This document shows positions 49,291 to 60,873 of a stretch of DNA of 64,000 nt, in pieces (position 1 is the first letter of the stretch; every line of letters starts with the position of its first letter). The position numbers and the translations under genes were made by a program. Source of the DNA: Aldrovandia affinis (Eukaryota; Chordata; Actinopteri; Notacanthiformes; Halosauridae); NCBI GenBank assembly GCA_029706075.1, contig JAINUG010000147.1, forward strand, positions 554,501 through 618,500, in the 5' to 3' direction. The notes beneath the pieces were generated by a model, which saw only the letters and a list, made by a program, of their open reading frames with translations, did not search any database and was not told the origin of the DNA.

Positions 49291-49700
49291 AAAATAAATA
49301 AAAAAATAAGAATAGTTAGGGGTGTGAATAACTGTGATCCAGATGTTTTCTGGAAGAAAAATATTATTAATAAAACAAAATATGTTTTCTGAACAATTGT
49401 AATAGTATTGTAGGTTTGAAATTTTCTGAATCTTTTTAGCATAACATATACCTTTATATTTATGTTATATTTATATTACTTTTATAGTTTATTTTATACA
49501 ATCTATTTTGTTCATCTTTATCAAGGGTGTGAATAAAAACATAATGTAGATGAAGGGCTGTCTCTTGCAGCCTGAAATGTAACACAGCTGGCCTGTCAAA
49601 GTATATTTGTTGTAGGGCCTTCCTGTATAATTCTAAATAGCAGGGCTGTGTGTGCGCATGTATGTGTGTGTACAACAGTGAGAGTACTTGTGTGTGTGAG

Positions 49701-49703
49701 AAA

Positions 49704-49766
<63 letters not shown>
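49701..49766. repeat. TG microsatellite, about 66 bases
   Basis: Long (TG)n inside a wider TG-rich tract (49640-49940). Overlapping frames of up to 165 codons on both strands are translations of the repeat. Confidence 0.97.
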
Positions 49767-49767
<1 letters not shown>

Positions 49768-49940
49768 CTGTGCGCAACAGAGAGATAGTGACTGTGTGTG
49801 TTTGTGTGTATGTGTGCATTCATGTGTGTGTGAATGTCTGTGTGAGAGTGAGTATGTGTGCGTGGGGGGGCAATGCGAAATGCGAGGGAAAATGCATGAG
49901 CGCACGTATGTGTGTATGCGAGAGGGTGTATGTGTGTGTT

Positions 49941-50679
49941 ACAAATTGATGAGTCGGTCTCCTCAGGTGAAGTACTGAATGGCTCCATTAGCACTGGAAG
50001 ATGGCACTTGGATCCATTAGTGAACCATAAACTGCCAGCTGAATTACTGTGAGGGTCGACTCTGTGAATAGTTCCTCTTCCTTTTACACACATGACTTAG
50101 ACCTGCACTGTAAAGGACAGGAAATCAGAATAATTTTGCCTTTGGCTTTTTTTTTTTTTTTTTTCAAAGAGAAGTTTGTGTCAGTAATGTTAAACAAATA
50201 GTTTACATTATATATATATGAACAATATAGAACTGAAACTAAGTAAACCCATTAAATTGAGTAGTGTTGTTAAACAGCACAGACAACCCTATATTTCTCC
50301 ACCTATATCACAATCAAGATCATAGACACTTAGAGACGTAACAAAAAAAAAAACGACTAAAATATTAGGGTACGTAATGCCCACAAATCACAATGAATGA
50401 TGGATGAGCTCCTGTGATGTCACAGTCGGAGAGGGGAGGGTTTATTGGCAAAATCAAATTGATATGCCCTCACGCCCTCTCTGATCACCGTCCTCCTTCC
50501 AAAGGCGCCCCAGGGGGTGGGTTGGCCCGATCATCTGCTGAAGCCAGGGGTGGCAGCCCATCAGACAAAGCTGTGGGATGGTGAGCTGGGGATCGAGGGA
50601 GAATAAACGGGTGGACACACACAAGCACATGCCAATCACCCTGAGTTACAGTTGACCCCTGTGCCATCATACATTCAAT
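49941..50679. other. non-coding sequence, nothing recognised
   Basis: Includes a poly-T run at 50149-50164. No gene recognised. Confidence 0.5.
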
Positions 50680-50780
50680 GACCACTCACGCCCTATAAAC
50701 GGGAGCATTGTAACCTGGAAGAGACCATTCCCACCAGGACATAAACCATGCCAGGAAAATGCACCCCACCTGTACAACTC
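50680..50780 (-). pseudogene. Tc1-like transposase scrap
   Basis: On the minus strand, WGAFSWHG then a short block and REWSLN resemble the post-GGSVMVWG part of a Tc1 enzyme joined by a deletion. 'ccatgccaggaaaatgcacc' parallels the same region at 52508-52530. Confidence 0.55.
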
Positions 50781-52144
50781 TCAAAATAAGTTCAAAGTAG
50801 TATTTATCACTAATCCTGCTCACACTGTGGATGAAGAATTACAGTGATTACAGCCAAGTACATTACATGCATCCCGGCTGCTTTTTGGGAAGTGTGCTCT
50901 TGTAAATCAAGCTGGAGTTACAGTACAAAGACACGAGAAACCAGGCACTGGTTTGACATGATCAGTTGCTTCGGTGTTCAGAGCCAATTCCTCAGGGGAA
51001 ACTGGGCTCTGCTCTTCCAAATCCAGCAGCTGCTTTAGAAACGTATTGTGAGATGTCGGAGGCAGAGGTGATCAAAGGCAATCCTACTCGCCATTCAGCT
51101 TCCCTCTGCAAAGCTTGCCAGTGCTTTGAACTCGGAAAACGTCAAATGTGCTGCATGTCGACCCCATCGTTTGGGGTCGATGCTGACAGAACCATGCATC
51201 TGTTCATTTATGGGAGAAACGTCTACTTTGGCAATCTCACTCAGCGCTTTAAGGACAGGCACGCGCCCAAATGTGTCTAAGACAGAGCGCAAAGGATACT
51301 GACATAACATGATAAGAACTTTGACCTTGGAAATATACTCAAGTAATAGGATGACGGAAATTAGAAGAACTTGAAAAGGTATTCGCAAGATATTCACAGG
51401 GCCTCATCTGGGATTTGAACATACAACCTACTGGTTATATCTGCCAGGTAGAAGTATGTACCCTCTCCAGTCAATACTTGAGAGGTGCAGATGACTGAAG
51501 TCACAGGTATAACAGACATGTGCTAACATGTTTAATGAAGGAGACTTTTGTACACAGAACATTGCCGGTTTAAATTGTAGGCAGTGCATTACTGTTGTAC
51601 AGTGACAATGTGCATGAGCATTAAACTTCACTTGAATATTCCCAGTATCTATCTTTATAAACCCATCAATACAACTGAATTAAACTCCTAAGACTTTCTC
51701 AGGAAAGGGCCCTGCTATGACAATCGCAGGTTATTTGGGCTTTCTTACAGACCGCACATGGTGCAAACATTTAGAGGCAGTTTCGTAAACCTGAGCACCA
51801 CTCAAGTGCTTTCCATCAGTCTTTACATGAAGGCGCAAAGGAAATCGATATCCCAATTCCTATCTCCGGTCACTGAACCCCCCAAGCAGTTGTGGAGGTG
51901 AGAAGCCATCATTCTGGTCATGAGGCTGCACTGCTGTGATAAGCATTTGGAGTAGTGAAACCTACACAGAGGGCTCCCACAATATTGAGCAGGCCCATTT
52001 TGCCCTTAGGTTGCACACTGACATTGCTTCTGTGGATTTTTCTTGTTTCAGCAAGCCCCTTGTGGAGAAAAATCATGGTGGTTTTGAGCTACTTATGACA
52101 CCGCTGTCCCCATGAATCATGGCGGTTTTGATGTCTTTTGCGTT
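50781..52144. other. non-coding; contains a small hairpin and a repeat fragment
   Basis: A perfect 9-bp inverted repeat 'tcgacccca' / 'tggggtcga' with a 5-base loop is at 51158-51180. 51400-51445 resembles the retroposon block 'cctcatctgggatttgaac'. No gene recognised. Confidence 0.5.
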
Positions 52145-52201
52145 TTACTGCACTGATGACACTTATGTAAGTCGCTCGGATGCGTCTGCTTAAAATGTAA
52201 A
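52145..52201 (+). mobile_element. L2-like LINE 3' terminus, very short
   Basis: 'actgcactgatgacac' then 'tatgtaagtcgctcggatgc' and 'gtctgcttaaaatgtaaatg' match the end of the LINE at 26180-26275. Confidence 0.65.
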
Positions 52202-52429
52202 TGGTGAGTGACAGATGGCACTTTTACAAGATGCATCTGGTCCAGTCGGATGACGTGAGGCCCACATATTCCTCATCTCTCCCTGCATAGTCTCACTGCT
52301 GCTCAATAACAGTGAATTTCCCAAAATAAACCACTATTGCTATGATGTCAGTTTGAGACAAGTAGTGAGACAAGTTTGATATGAGATCAAATCTAAATCA
52401 TCTCACTCTAGGGACAGTGAATTATATGC
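52202..52429. other. non-coding sequence
   Basis: Nothing recognised. Confidence 0.5.
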
Positions 52430-52790
52430 TGGATTAAGATGGTCACTCAGAATGGCTTTGCATTTATTGGCATTTGCCTCACCCTCTAAGGGGTTGAGTG
52501 GACCTAACCATGTCAGGAAAGTACACCCCACACCATAACAGAGCCAGCAGAACTCTTCACCTCGGGAAACAAGCACTTGGGACTGTAGGTTTCTTTTGGC
52601 GTGCCCCACACATGCACTCATCCACTTGCTAAGAACAGGGTGAAGGATAACTCTTCTGACCATATGACTTTTTCCACTGCTCAGTAGACCACTGCCTGTG
52701 TTCTTTGAACCACTTTACTCACAAAGGTGCATTTTTGCATGTAATAAGGGGTTTATACACTGCAACCCAACCATAGTATCCCTCTCTTTT
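52430..52790 (-). pseudogene. Tc1-like transposase fragment
   Basis: Minus-strand frames show a segment around a serine- and phenylalanine-containing catalytic surround (52620-52670) and then, in another frame, SAGSVMVWGVLSW (about 52505-52550), the conserved Tc1 block. No inverted repeats were found; frames are broken. Confidence 0.7.
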
Positions 52791-53029
52791 TTTTTGTGGT
52801 AAATTGGGAAAGTTCTTTTTATTTATTTTTTTATATATTTTTTTGAACGAAAAACAGATACAACAACATGACACTACACACATGTACAAATATACCTAAA
52901 CACTTGTGGATAAAGAGATAAAAAAGGAAAAATACAAGGGGGGGGGGGGTTATACCATGTAGTATACAAATATTATAATGCGATTCCATCAATATAATGC
53001 CATTTAAACAAAGGTTATAAATAAGGGCC
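52791..53029. other. non-coding with homopolymer runs
   Basis: Poly-T and a 12-base poly-G run (52939-52950). Confidence 0.6.
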
Positions 53030-53560
53030 CCAACTTAAATTAAGGCCTTAATAAAATCAATCCTCTTGGTCCAATTATTCAAGATCGTAGTTGAAGCCGC
53101 ATGAAGCTTCGCAGTTGAGCGCTCTCTGGACTGTTCTTGATTAAACTGTCTGCCTACTCACGCCATAGATTGGTATCTGGTATTGGTATCAACTGATTCA
53201 GAGTTTCTCTTCATCTCAAACCAGTGCATGGACAACATGGCCGAGTATGCGCTTTGTGTAGTATTATCCTCTGTCACGCCATTAGACCCATAACTGACAC
53301 CGGCCCGCCGCTGGGCCATATAGATCACATCACGTTCTCCTTTAAATATCATTGAATGACAACCAGTGCCACCAGTAATATGCTCATGTGACATGACCCA
53401 GGGGTATAATTGATTCCACTTCCCCCCATATATGCTGAAGTTTGTCTATGTCTATTTCCTGTGCTACCTGACTAAAGAACACTAACTGGCACTGTAAATC
53501 ATTTTGTACAAATGAGGGCAGAGAAGTGCCAGAAGTGCAATTTTGTCTTTGCTAAACAAA
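53030..53560 (-). pseudogene. unrecognised broken protein-coding sequence
   Basis: Minus-strand sequence with a protein-like character unlike its AT-rich surroundings. One frame (53394-53158) reads HITGGTGCHSMIFKGERDV and later MLSMHWFEMKRNSESV, ending at a TGA (53160-53158). Beyond that stop the same frame stays open for 40 codons (with RQFNQEQSRERS and ILNNWTKRIDFIKAL) to a TAA at 53037-53035. Upstream a second frame reads QLVFFSQVAQEIDIDKLQH and WGEVESIIPLG. Before it a third reads KIALLALLCPHLYK, so two frameshifts and an internal stop are present. The TGA is embedded in GTGAGT, a possible splice donor, so a real exon end is an alternative. No family was recognised; a retroelement structural gene, captured viral gene or host pseudogene are all possible. 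5' truncated at about 53560. Confidence 0.55.
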
Positions 53561-56234
53561 TGTGTTATATTATTTACATATACTTATAATAATTACATAT
53601 TGTTTATATTGGTGCAATATTTTGATAGATCTTATTTATTTTTATCATTTTGACAGTTGTTGCTGTTTTTATTTTGTTTTGTTTTTTTAAGTTGATAATG
53701 GTGAATGCCTGTTGGTGACTTTTTTACCATTGAAAAAAAAACTTTATTGCTATACAATTCTTTGGTTTGACTTTGGTGTGTGTGTCTCATAGGCAACAGA
53801 ATGTTGTAGTGTGATTCTCAGTGTCACAGAAGTGAACAGGGCCACTTGAGGACATTAGGAGACACTTTGAGCCATCACATTAGTATCTGTTTTATGAGCA
53901 AAATAATGATCCATAATGGTCTGGGTGATAAAAACAGGCTTTATAGTCATCAAAATGTTGATGACATCATTGGGCTTGAGTCTGTTTTTTCACAAGCCTG
54001 TTCACATGTATATAATGAGGTTTGACTCATTTATTGCTTTTCAGACATGAGATTCTACATAAGAAACAATAAAGTAGGCTTTTATAGTTATGTTTCATCT
54101 TCGGTCCTTTGGGATATGTATGTCCAGATGCTATTTGAGCACCCCCATAAACTACAATGTGTTTCCTTTCAAATTATACCAAAAAGGTGTAATGCCAAAA
54201 CAAAGGGGATGACGGTTAAGGCGTTAAATTAAGTTGTCCATTGTTATGCATGTAAGTTATTGCTTTGAGCGTGTGGTCTGTTAAAAAGCCACTATTATAA
54301 AAGTTGGATCTTACATACTTTTATTCACCCACCACCTCACATACAAAGAAGCGCATTGCGCACAAGGCTTTTTCTCGATAAATTTTTCTGTATGTACAGC
54401 TAATAATAATAATCGGACTACATTTCTAATGAACTGTTAGATGTTGCTATAAAAAGCTCCACTGTTTATCTAATATACCCTGGAGAGAGCTCTGGGAATT
54501 GGCTGGGGGAGGTGTTCTGGTGGATTACTGTCCCCCTCTCTCTGACACATATACTGAAGGCTGACACAAACACTGTGGCTTAACAGAGAAGCGTTTGAGT
54601 GGTTAAGTGTATATATGGCTCCCATACAAATATTGTTGTTATTTATGTTGGTGGGGGTTACCACCACATAACTATTTCCTGCCCTCATATACATTGTCCT
54701 ACCAACAATTCCCTGCAGGAATGAAGCAAATTAATGCTACCGAGTCATGACCACTGGCAGCTAACCCCTGGTATCCCTCCCTAGTGAGTTGTCATCAAAG
54801 CCTGTGCCTGTGGTCTGGAGTCATTGGTCTACAGCAGTTTACTCTCTCTCTCTCTCCAGTACAAGGAGTTGTCTGTAGCAGAGCTGAAAAGGTTGTGCAT
54901 TTTAAATCTTAAAGGAGTATTCTTGAACATTTTTTCATAACTGATTGCTGATTGCTTTTTTGTGCATATTCCCATTATTTAGTGACATTGTATTTAGCAC
55001 AGCCATTTTCTCCTTAAAAATTAGCCACCTTAGCCAAAATGAAAAAGAGTAGATTTTAGCATACTCCAAAAAGCATGAAAATGTTCCATCAACAAACTCC
55101 AACACAACTCATACGCCTTATGCTATATGATTTTTTATGTTTGAATTAATGTTGTTGCTCATTGTTTTTACTGATTATTAGTATACTAATACGTATGTGG
55201 AATACGTTTTTGCAAGTCTTCCTGCCGGGACTAATTGTCTTTTCTTGGATACACTTGCCTGTAGGATATTATGTAGACTGCAGAAGCACACAACAGACTA
55301 TGCTGGGGCCAAACAGAAAGGATTTAAGTATGGGATTTAATAGGATTTAATATGCACAAGAAATCTGTCAGGACCCTTCAGAAGAGGATCTCGATCAAGT
55401 ACGGAACTGCAGACTGCCAGTGCGCTCTTACACCACAGCAGCTGCATAGGCCTGTCGACTGAGAGACAGATAAATCATATCGATCGGAACAGGGTGTCGT
55501 GTGCTCTGTAATGCCAAGTCTGAGACCAGCATCTGACAGGACCATCCCACAATGCCCAATCAATGATACATCCTGGGAGAATGGGAAAAGTCTCTCAGAT
55601 CAGACACAATCTTTAGACATCACAAATGCTCGACAAACAAAGAGGCCAATTATGTCCCATTTTACTCAATTTCAGGTAAAAACAAAACTGGGAGAGGGAA
55701 GAAAGGATCAAAACCGAAAGGACAACTGAGGGTAAAATAACATTTAAAGGTGTCGTCTGAAAAAATATAACTTTCTTACATTATTTATTATTAATGACAA
55801 AAAAATGTATTATGAACCACAGGGAAAATGTTAATCTGTACGCACCTTCTCTGCAACAGAAAATGCCAGGGGAAAGGGTTAAACCTTACTGGTTTCTTCA
55901 TCTTGATGAGTTTCTTTTTTTCAGATGACAAGATGGCGTTGTGAAGCCCACCCCACTGTGGTGGCCCAGTGGTGCAGTCCAAGACTGCATGCTCTCTCGC
56001 CTTTTTTACGATAATCTGTGTGAGTGATCAATACTCTAGTATCTCATTACTGTCCAGCTGAGAAGGGAAGCCCTATGATGGGCATCTGTGGGGCTGACTG
56101 GCTATGCCAACATACTCATTCCGTTTGTTTTCCCTTTACCTTCTCAGACCGAAGAGCCATTAAAAGGCATCAAAGTTTATTCTACACAAAAAATAAAACC
56201 CAGGCCAAGTGTTTAGTTGGATAATAATCTATAT
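53561..56234. other. non-coding sequence, nothing recognised
   Basis: AT-rich at 53560-54430. Short frames at 54047-54232, 54470-54694 and 55499-55729 have no recognisable product. 55960-55995 ('ggcccagtggtgcagtccaa') resembles a decayed SINE head. Confidence 0.45.
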
Positions 56235-56405
56235 TAGACCACAGGGGTTGCTTATCTTGAGGATTTGTTTTTGGCCTTCATTCCAACCAGGCACTTAACC
56301 ACCTGATTCAAGGAATAATTGGTATTGATTGGACATTTTTAGCTCCTCCCCGGTTCTGGGAGTGGTTAATGGTTTAAAAATAGCAGGAAAACCTACTGAG
56401 CCTTC
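56235..56405. mobile_element. MITE-like dispersed repeat
   Basis: 'ggcacttaaccacctgattc' and 'aggaataattggtattgatt', then 'agcaggaaaacctactgagc', follow the order of a common fish non-autonomous repeat (established knowledge). Non-coding. Confidence 0.55.
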
Positions 56406-56642
56406 AGTGTAGCCATGGTCTAAAAAGCAGTTCACTGTAGACTAGAGCTGTGGAAATGCAAGGCATTTCAAAAAGCATGAAGAGTACATGGAGGAGCAGC
56501 TTTTCTAAGGCTGTGTCTGAAAATAGTCAAAAATCCCTTTCTGCCCCCAGGTTGTTTTACTACTGCAGCTGAGTGCTTGATAAAGCATGAGCTGAGCTAT
56601 TCGAAGACGCAGCATTTGTCATGTGACCTGGCATTTGTTGAC

Positions 56643-56788
<146 letters not shown>

Positions 56789-57446
56789 ATTTCTTCCTGA
56801 AAAGTAGCACAGAGACCATGGGGAATAATAGCAAATGGATAATGACCGACATAACAGACTTACCATAGATATTTTGTATGATGTATGGAGAGATGTATGC
56901 AGAGTTCTGCCCTGTCCCGTTAAGTGTTGATGTCTGTTAAATGTGAATGGATGGAAGCGATGTGGAAAGCCGCTGATTGTCTGTGTTTGTGGTGTGTTCC
57001 CCCGAAAGGGGATTACCCCCTCGGAGGAGGCAGGCTTTCATGTAGTTTTGTTTATTTTAGTTAATAGTTTTTGCCTGAAAGCTTCACGGTGAGTAGGGTG
57101 AAGACTTTGTGTTTCTGTTTGTTTTATTTAAGCTGCTCTCCCACTGTTTCTCTCTCCCGGGTCTGGGAGAGAGGCGGAAAAAAATTAAGATCCGGTCTGT
57201 AGACCAGCAAACCCCACTCCTCTGCCAGTTCTTACCATCGTCTGCTCTGCTCCAGTCCAGGGATTGTCACGTGGCATGTGGCACTCCAATACTACAAACA
57301 GCTGCCTGTTGTATTTGTTTGTCTCTCGTATCCCATGCTTAAAACCCAGAAGTATGGATATGGATCTTTTCGCCTCCAGGACTACATCTTTCCAGATGCC
57401 CCTGCCATCTCCCTGACATCCTGACAGGATTCTCTGAGCTCCTGGG
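56789..57446. other. non-coding, GC-richer; possible LTR-like remnant
   Basis: 56990-57190 contains 'ccccctcggaggaggcagg', 'ttgcctgaaagcttcacggt' and a short inverted repeat 'tctctcccgggtctgggagaga'-like block, suggestive of a promoter or LTR, but no paired LTR or primer-binding site is seen. Confidence 0.35.
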
Positions 57447-57565
57447 CCTCGGGTAGCATAATGGTCAAAGCATTCGCCCGGAATGCAAGTTGCCTACTGC
57501 AGCCACGTAGGCAGATTTTTGGCCTAGGGGAGGTTGGCACAACTCCAGTCCGTGCCAACCTCGGT
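57447..57565 (+). mobile_element. SINE head fragment
   Basis: 'gggtagcataatggtcaaag' and 'cattcgcccggaatgcaag' resemble a degenerate tRNA-derived head like that at 43947. Tail missing. Confidence 0.5.
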
Positions 57566-58289
57566 CAGCCTTTCTGAAGCAATATTCAAGCTAAACCTAC
57601 TATACATTCAGTCCCACCTCTACTGTCATCAAAAAGGCAAGCAAACAGCAGTAGTTTCTAGCATCCTGATATGGAAAATCAGTGCTCATTACCTGCTGAT
57701 GAGATATGTGAACAGTAGGTAAGAGAGGGCTGGAAAATCAGGAGAAGCAGGAACTGGGCACCAGTTGGTTTTGAGAGTTTATTTGATGTAGTGTGAATGT
57801 GGTTAAGAGGGACATTCCTACTGTGAGGACTCTGGTTCTAGATCACAGCACCAGCTGCGACTACTGGAGTGCCAAACATTCCGGAACACGAAGTGACTTT
57901 CAGATGTGAGCGTCTTCTCCAAAGACCACTTCACCATCTCAGTTGAACATGCTTATGCCCAGCCAACAAAGTAACTGACATGGACTGTCTGGTTTGAGCA
58001 GCATTTTCAGCTTGCGTCAAATGTGACAGACGAGACAGCTATCGGCAAGCTGTGGCAAGCGACACCCAACCCATCTCCCTCTCTGACACTTCCGTCATTT
58101 GAAATAAAAATTATAAAAAAGAGACAAAACATCCTCTGCATTGTTATGCTTGACACAGCCGCACTTTGACCTCTAGACATGCCGCCTCAGCCCAAGGCAT
58201 TTGTGTGGCACCGTGAGATGTGTGTGTGTGGCACGGCGGAGGGTTGACCCTTACACAGAAAGTGGGCAGGGGGTGGGCAGGGAGATCTG
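57566..58289. other. non-coding sequence, nothing recognised
   Basis: No gene or repeat recognised. Confidence 0.5.
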
Positions 58290-58459
58290 TGGTTCTGTGT
58301 GGCTCAGTAGGTAGAGCGTGGCGCTGACAATGCTTAGGTTGTGGGTTTGATTCCCACTAGGACCACATATACTGAAAAATGTATGCATTTCACTACTGTA
58401 AGTCGCTTTGGATAAAAGCGTCTGCTAAATGGCGTCTGCTAAATGGCATATATATATAT
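58290..58459 (+). mobile_element. tRNA-derived SINE, nearly complete, with target duplication
   Basis: tRNA-like head with A box 'tggctcagtaggtagagc' and B box 'gggtttgattccc', the family body 'acatatactgaaaaatgtat', and 3' end 'taagtcgctttggataaaag' with 'gcgtctgctaaatg' duplicated. Flanked by 'agatctg' at 58283-58289 and 58460-58466, a target duplication. A tRNA gene is excluded by the fused body and imperfect stem. Confidence 0.92.
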
Positions 58460-58466
58460 AGATCTG

Positions 58467-59559
58467 AAATCAGAATGAATGAAAGACTACTGCTTCTCTG
58501 GGCCCTCTCTCCACGCCTCCCTGCAGTGATGATGCACTAACGAAACGCACACCACCTGCCACTTATCCACCAAATTAGAACGCATCCGTCCATAAAAGCA
58601 CATCTGTAAACCTCTGATGTAATCATCTCGCCAGCTGTAGTTGCGACTGCACGATGTGACTGGAGGGAAAAGCGGACGGTTGGTGCTCATCCTCTCTCAT
58701 TCTCCCATCACGGAGACCTCATATTCAAATGACATTGAGTCACTTGGTTCCAGTTGCGATATTCGTGACATCATTTTCTGTGTCAGAGAGCAACTAAAAC
58801 TAGACCTAAACTTAAAAACTGCATTGCACATCAAAGGTCAAAACCAATCATAATTATGTATTGAATGCGCATAAAAAAATATATGAATAAGGCATAGCCT
58901 GCACCACAGACAGTTATGTGGTGGAGGGCTGAGGGAGCTCTGAATCTTGAATCCCTTTTGAGACACTGCAAATCTCTCTGTAAGCAAGTTAAATTTCCCT
59001 CCGTAAAAACAAAAGCTGTTTGCTAAGGAGGTTACAGAGCTTAAAAGATGCATTAGATGTAAAATCACAAACGCTGTCAGCCACTTTAAGTCAGAAGCAA
59101 TCAGCATAGTGGTTATATCGCACAGGCTAATTAGCACTGCCAAGGTAATTCATGGAATCATTTGTGTGTGAATAACACAGACAGAGGGATCCAGATGGCA
59201 AAGTGACATCTTATCTACAAGGGTTCAGCAGCATTAGCACGTCATCAGCACGTTTGTACCGTCATTCTACGACGGCAAGCCACGCGTGCTTCTGCCGCCG
59301 AGTTTTGCGTACATAAAAATGTATGGTCACGGTCAATTTCTCCAAAAAACACAAGCGCTCTTGAGCAAACACTGCTCATGCTTTTGGTCATGCTTTCTAG
59401 AGGAACGAGGGATACACTCACACAATCATTTAAGAAAGTGTTGTTGTTTTTTTAAACAGCCTGCAAATAAGTACCATTTCAGCAGTTGCCTTTATCAAGA
59501 CACCTTTTTGTTTGCTTGCGTGTTTGTACAAATCTGCCACTCACAACATGAATAGAGAA
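58467..59559. other. non-coding; unique stretch, candidate regulatory sequence
   Basis: 58590-59240 is free of recognised repeats and contains ATTA/TAAT cores ('aggctaattagcactgcc', 'aaggtaattcatgg'). No exon recognised. Confidence 0.3.
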
Positions 59560-60525
59560 GTGTTACATGGGAGACATCAGAACAGCTTCAGAAGCTTCAG
59601 AACAGCTTCAATCATTCTTGGAATGCTGGTATATGTTATGAACTGTTTCGAGTGGGCTATTGGGCGCATTGTCATCTTGGAATGGGAACATCTTGAGGAA
59701 ACAATTTTTAGGGTGCACCTGGCTTCATATTCCTTGGCTGTAATTCTACCATGCAGAGAAATAATCATACCCACTGACTCTCACAAGATGGCTGCCCACA
59801 TGATAACAGATCCACCACCATGTTTAACAGTTGGGAACAGGCAATGTGGGTTGAACGCGTCCTTTGGCTTTCTCCAAACATAAACCCATCCAAATGTAGG
59901 AAATAATAAAAGACGACTCATCAGACCATATTACTTTTTTCCCCACTGCTCAGAAGTCCAGGTTTTGTGCTCATTACACCAGGTTATGCATTTTTGCACA
60001 TTGGGCTTGGTCACAAGCGGTTTTGAAATTGCAGCCCCACCATAAATATCAGCTTTGTGAAGCTCAAAACATCACAGAGGTGTAGATTCAGTTCTATTTT
60101 CATTTTTGAGCTCATGCTTTCTGGTTTTTAGCAACTATCCTGTTAGGTGTCTGTCTATCCCTGTCAGTGAGCTTCGCCTTGCGACCACTGTTCCTCTTTC
60201 CTGATGCAGTTGTTCCTTGTTTGGCGAATGCCGTCATCATTTTCAACACTGCTCCCCTTGACACATTAAATAATTTTGCTGCTTTTGTGACTGACGCACC
60301 TACGATGCAGGCAGCAACTCTTTCAAAACCTGTTCAATCTTTCATGTTGCTGTAGAAATGTACATTATTAAAGTGTTCATTTTAAACAGCTTTTATAGCA
60401 GAAACACATTGGTAATTAGTATTGACATTAATATGAAACATGTGTAGACTCCTTTTTAATTGTGATTTAGTTACTTCAAAGTCCTTTTTTCTATGGTGTT
60501 TTGATTATTTTGTCTATCCCCTGTA
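59560..60525 (-). pseudogene. Tc1-like transposon relic
   Basis: Outer end 'tgtctatcccctgtatg' complement at about 60509-60525; reading inward on the minus strand it parallels the element at 39372-40436 through the whole 5' region. Landmarks are a conserved KHGGGSV-type block at 59805-59840 (complement of 'ccaccaccatgtttaacagt') and GRITAKEYEA at about 59735-59760. Stops and frameshifts break the frame. The C-terminal end and left inverted repeat are missing at about 59560. Confidence 0.85.
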
Positions 60526-60873
60526 TGTTTGAATGTTTTAACGATTTGGGGATTTAGCATCTATCTTTTATTCACCTGGAAAAACACATCTCAGGGATAT
60601 CTAGTATTGTTTCATTCATTTTTTTCTCCATTGCTAGATGTCCTGGAGTACCTCAAAGTCAAATTAATTGCGCCTCAACCCAAACTGAGATGAAATGAAA
60701 GGTTCACTGACCTGCTAGAAGGTCACAGAATATACACAGCATGCAAGACCTTAGCCAACCACCCGCCAGTAAATAAAACTTCCATCACTCAGAAGTTTTA
60801 AACCAGCGTGACTGGCCAATAGGGGTCAAGGTGAAAAGATAAAGTGGGGGCACGGCTTGTGCGAGGCGCCTAC
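60526..60873. other. intronic spacer next to the liprin exon
   Basis: No repeat or exon recognised between the Tc1 relic and the splice donor. Confidence 0.6.

Larger units (their letters stand above)
47805..49533 (-). pseudogene. Tc1/mariner element, near full length, with SINE insertion
   Basis: Inverted ends 'ttcacaccttgataaagatg' (47805) and the complement of 'catctttatcaagggtgtgaa' in pieces (to 49533). Each is flanked by TA, the target of Tc1/mariner transposition. The transposase reads on the minus strand from a start at 49144 (MVKGKELPES, a typical Tc1 N-terminus). After early frame breaks, a block with VVKHGGGSFG lies at about 48620-48660, and the C-terminal region lies near 48000-48240. 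A SINE at 48251-48427 splits the C-terminal coding part and another short repeat lies at 49190-49290. Inactive. Confidence 0.9.

Noticed and set aside
49596..50093. Long open frames on both strands (up to 165 codons)
   Set aside because: They are translations of a TG/CA microsatellite, giving H-T and C-V repeats.
56789..57310. Solo LTR
   Set aside because: Promoter-like composition only; no TG...CA ends, target duplication or partner LTR could be shown.
58290..58365. Possible tRNA gene
   Set aside because: A and B boxes are present, but the stem is imperfect and it is fused to a SINE body with target duplication.
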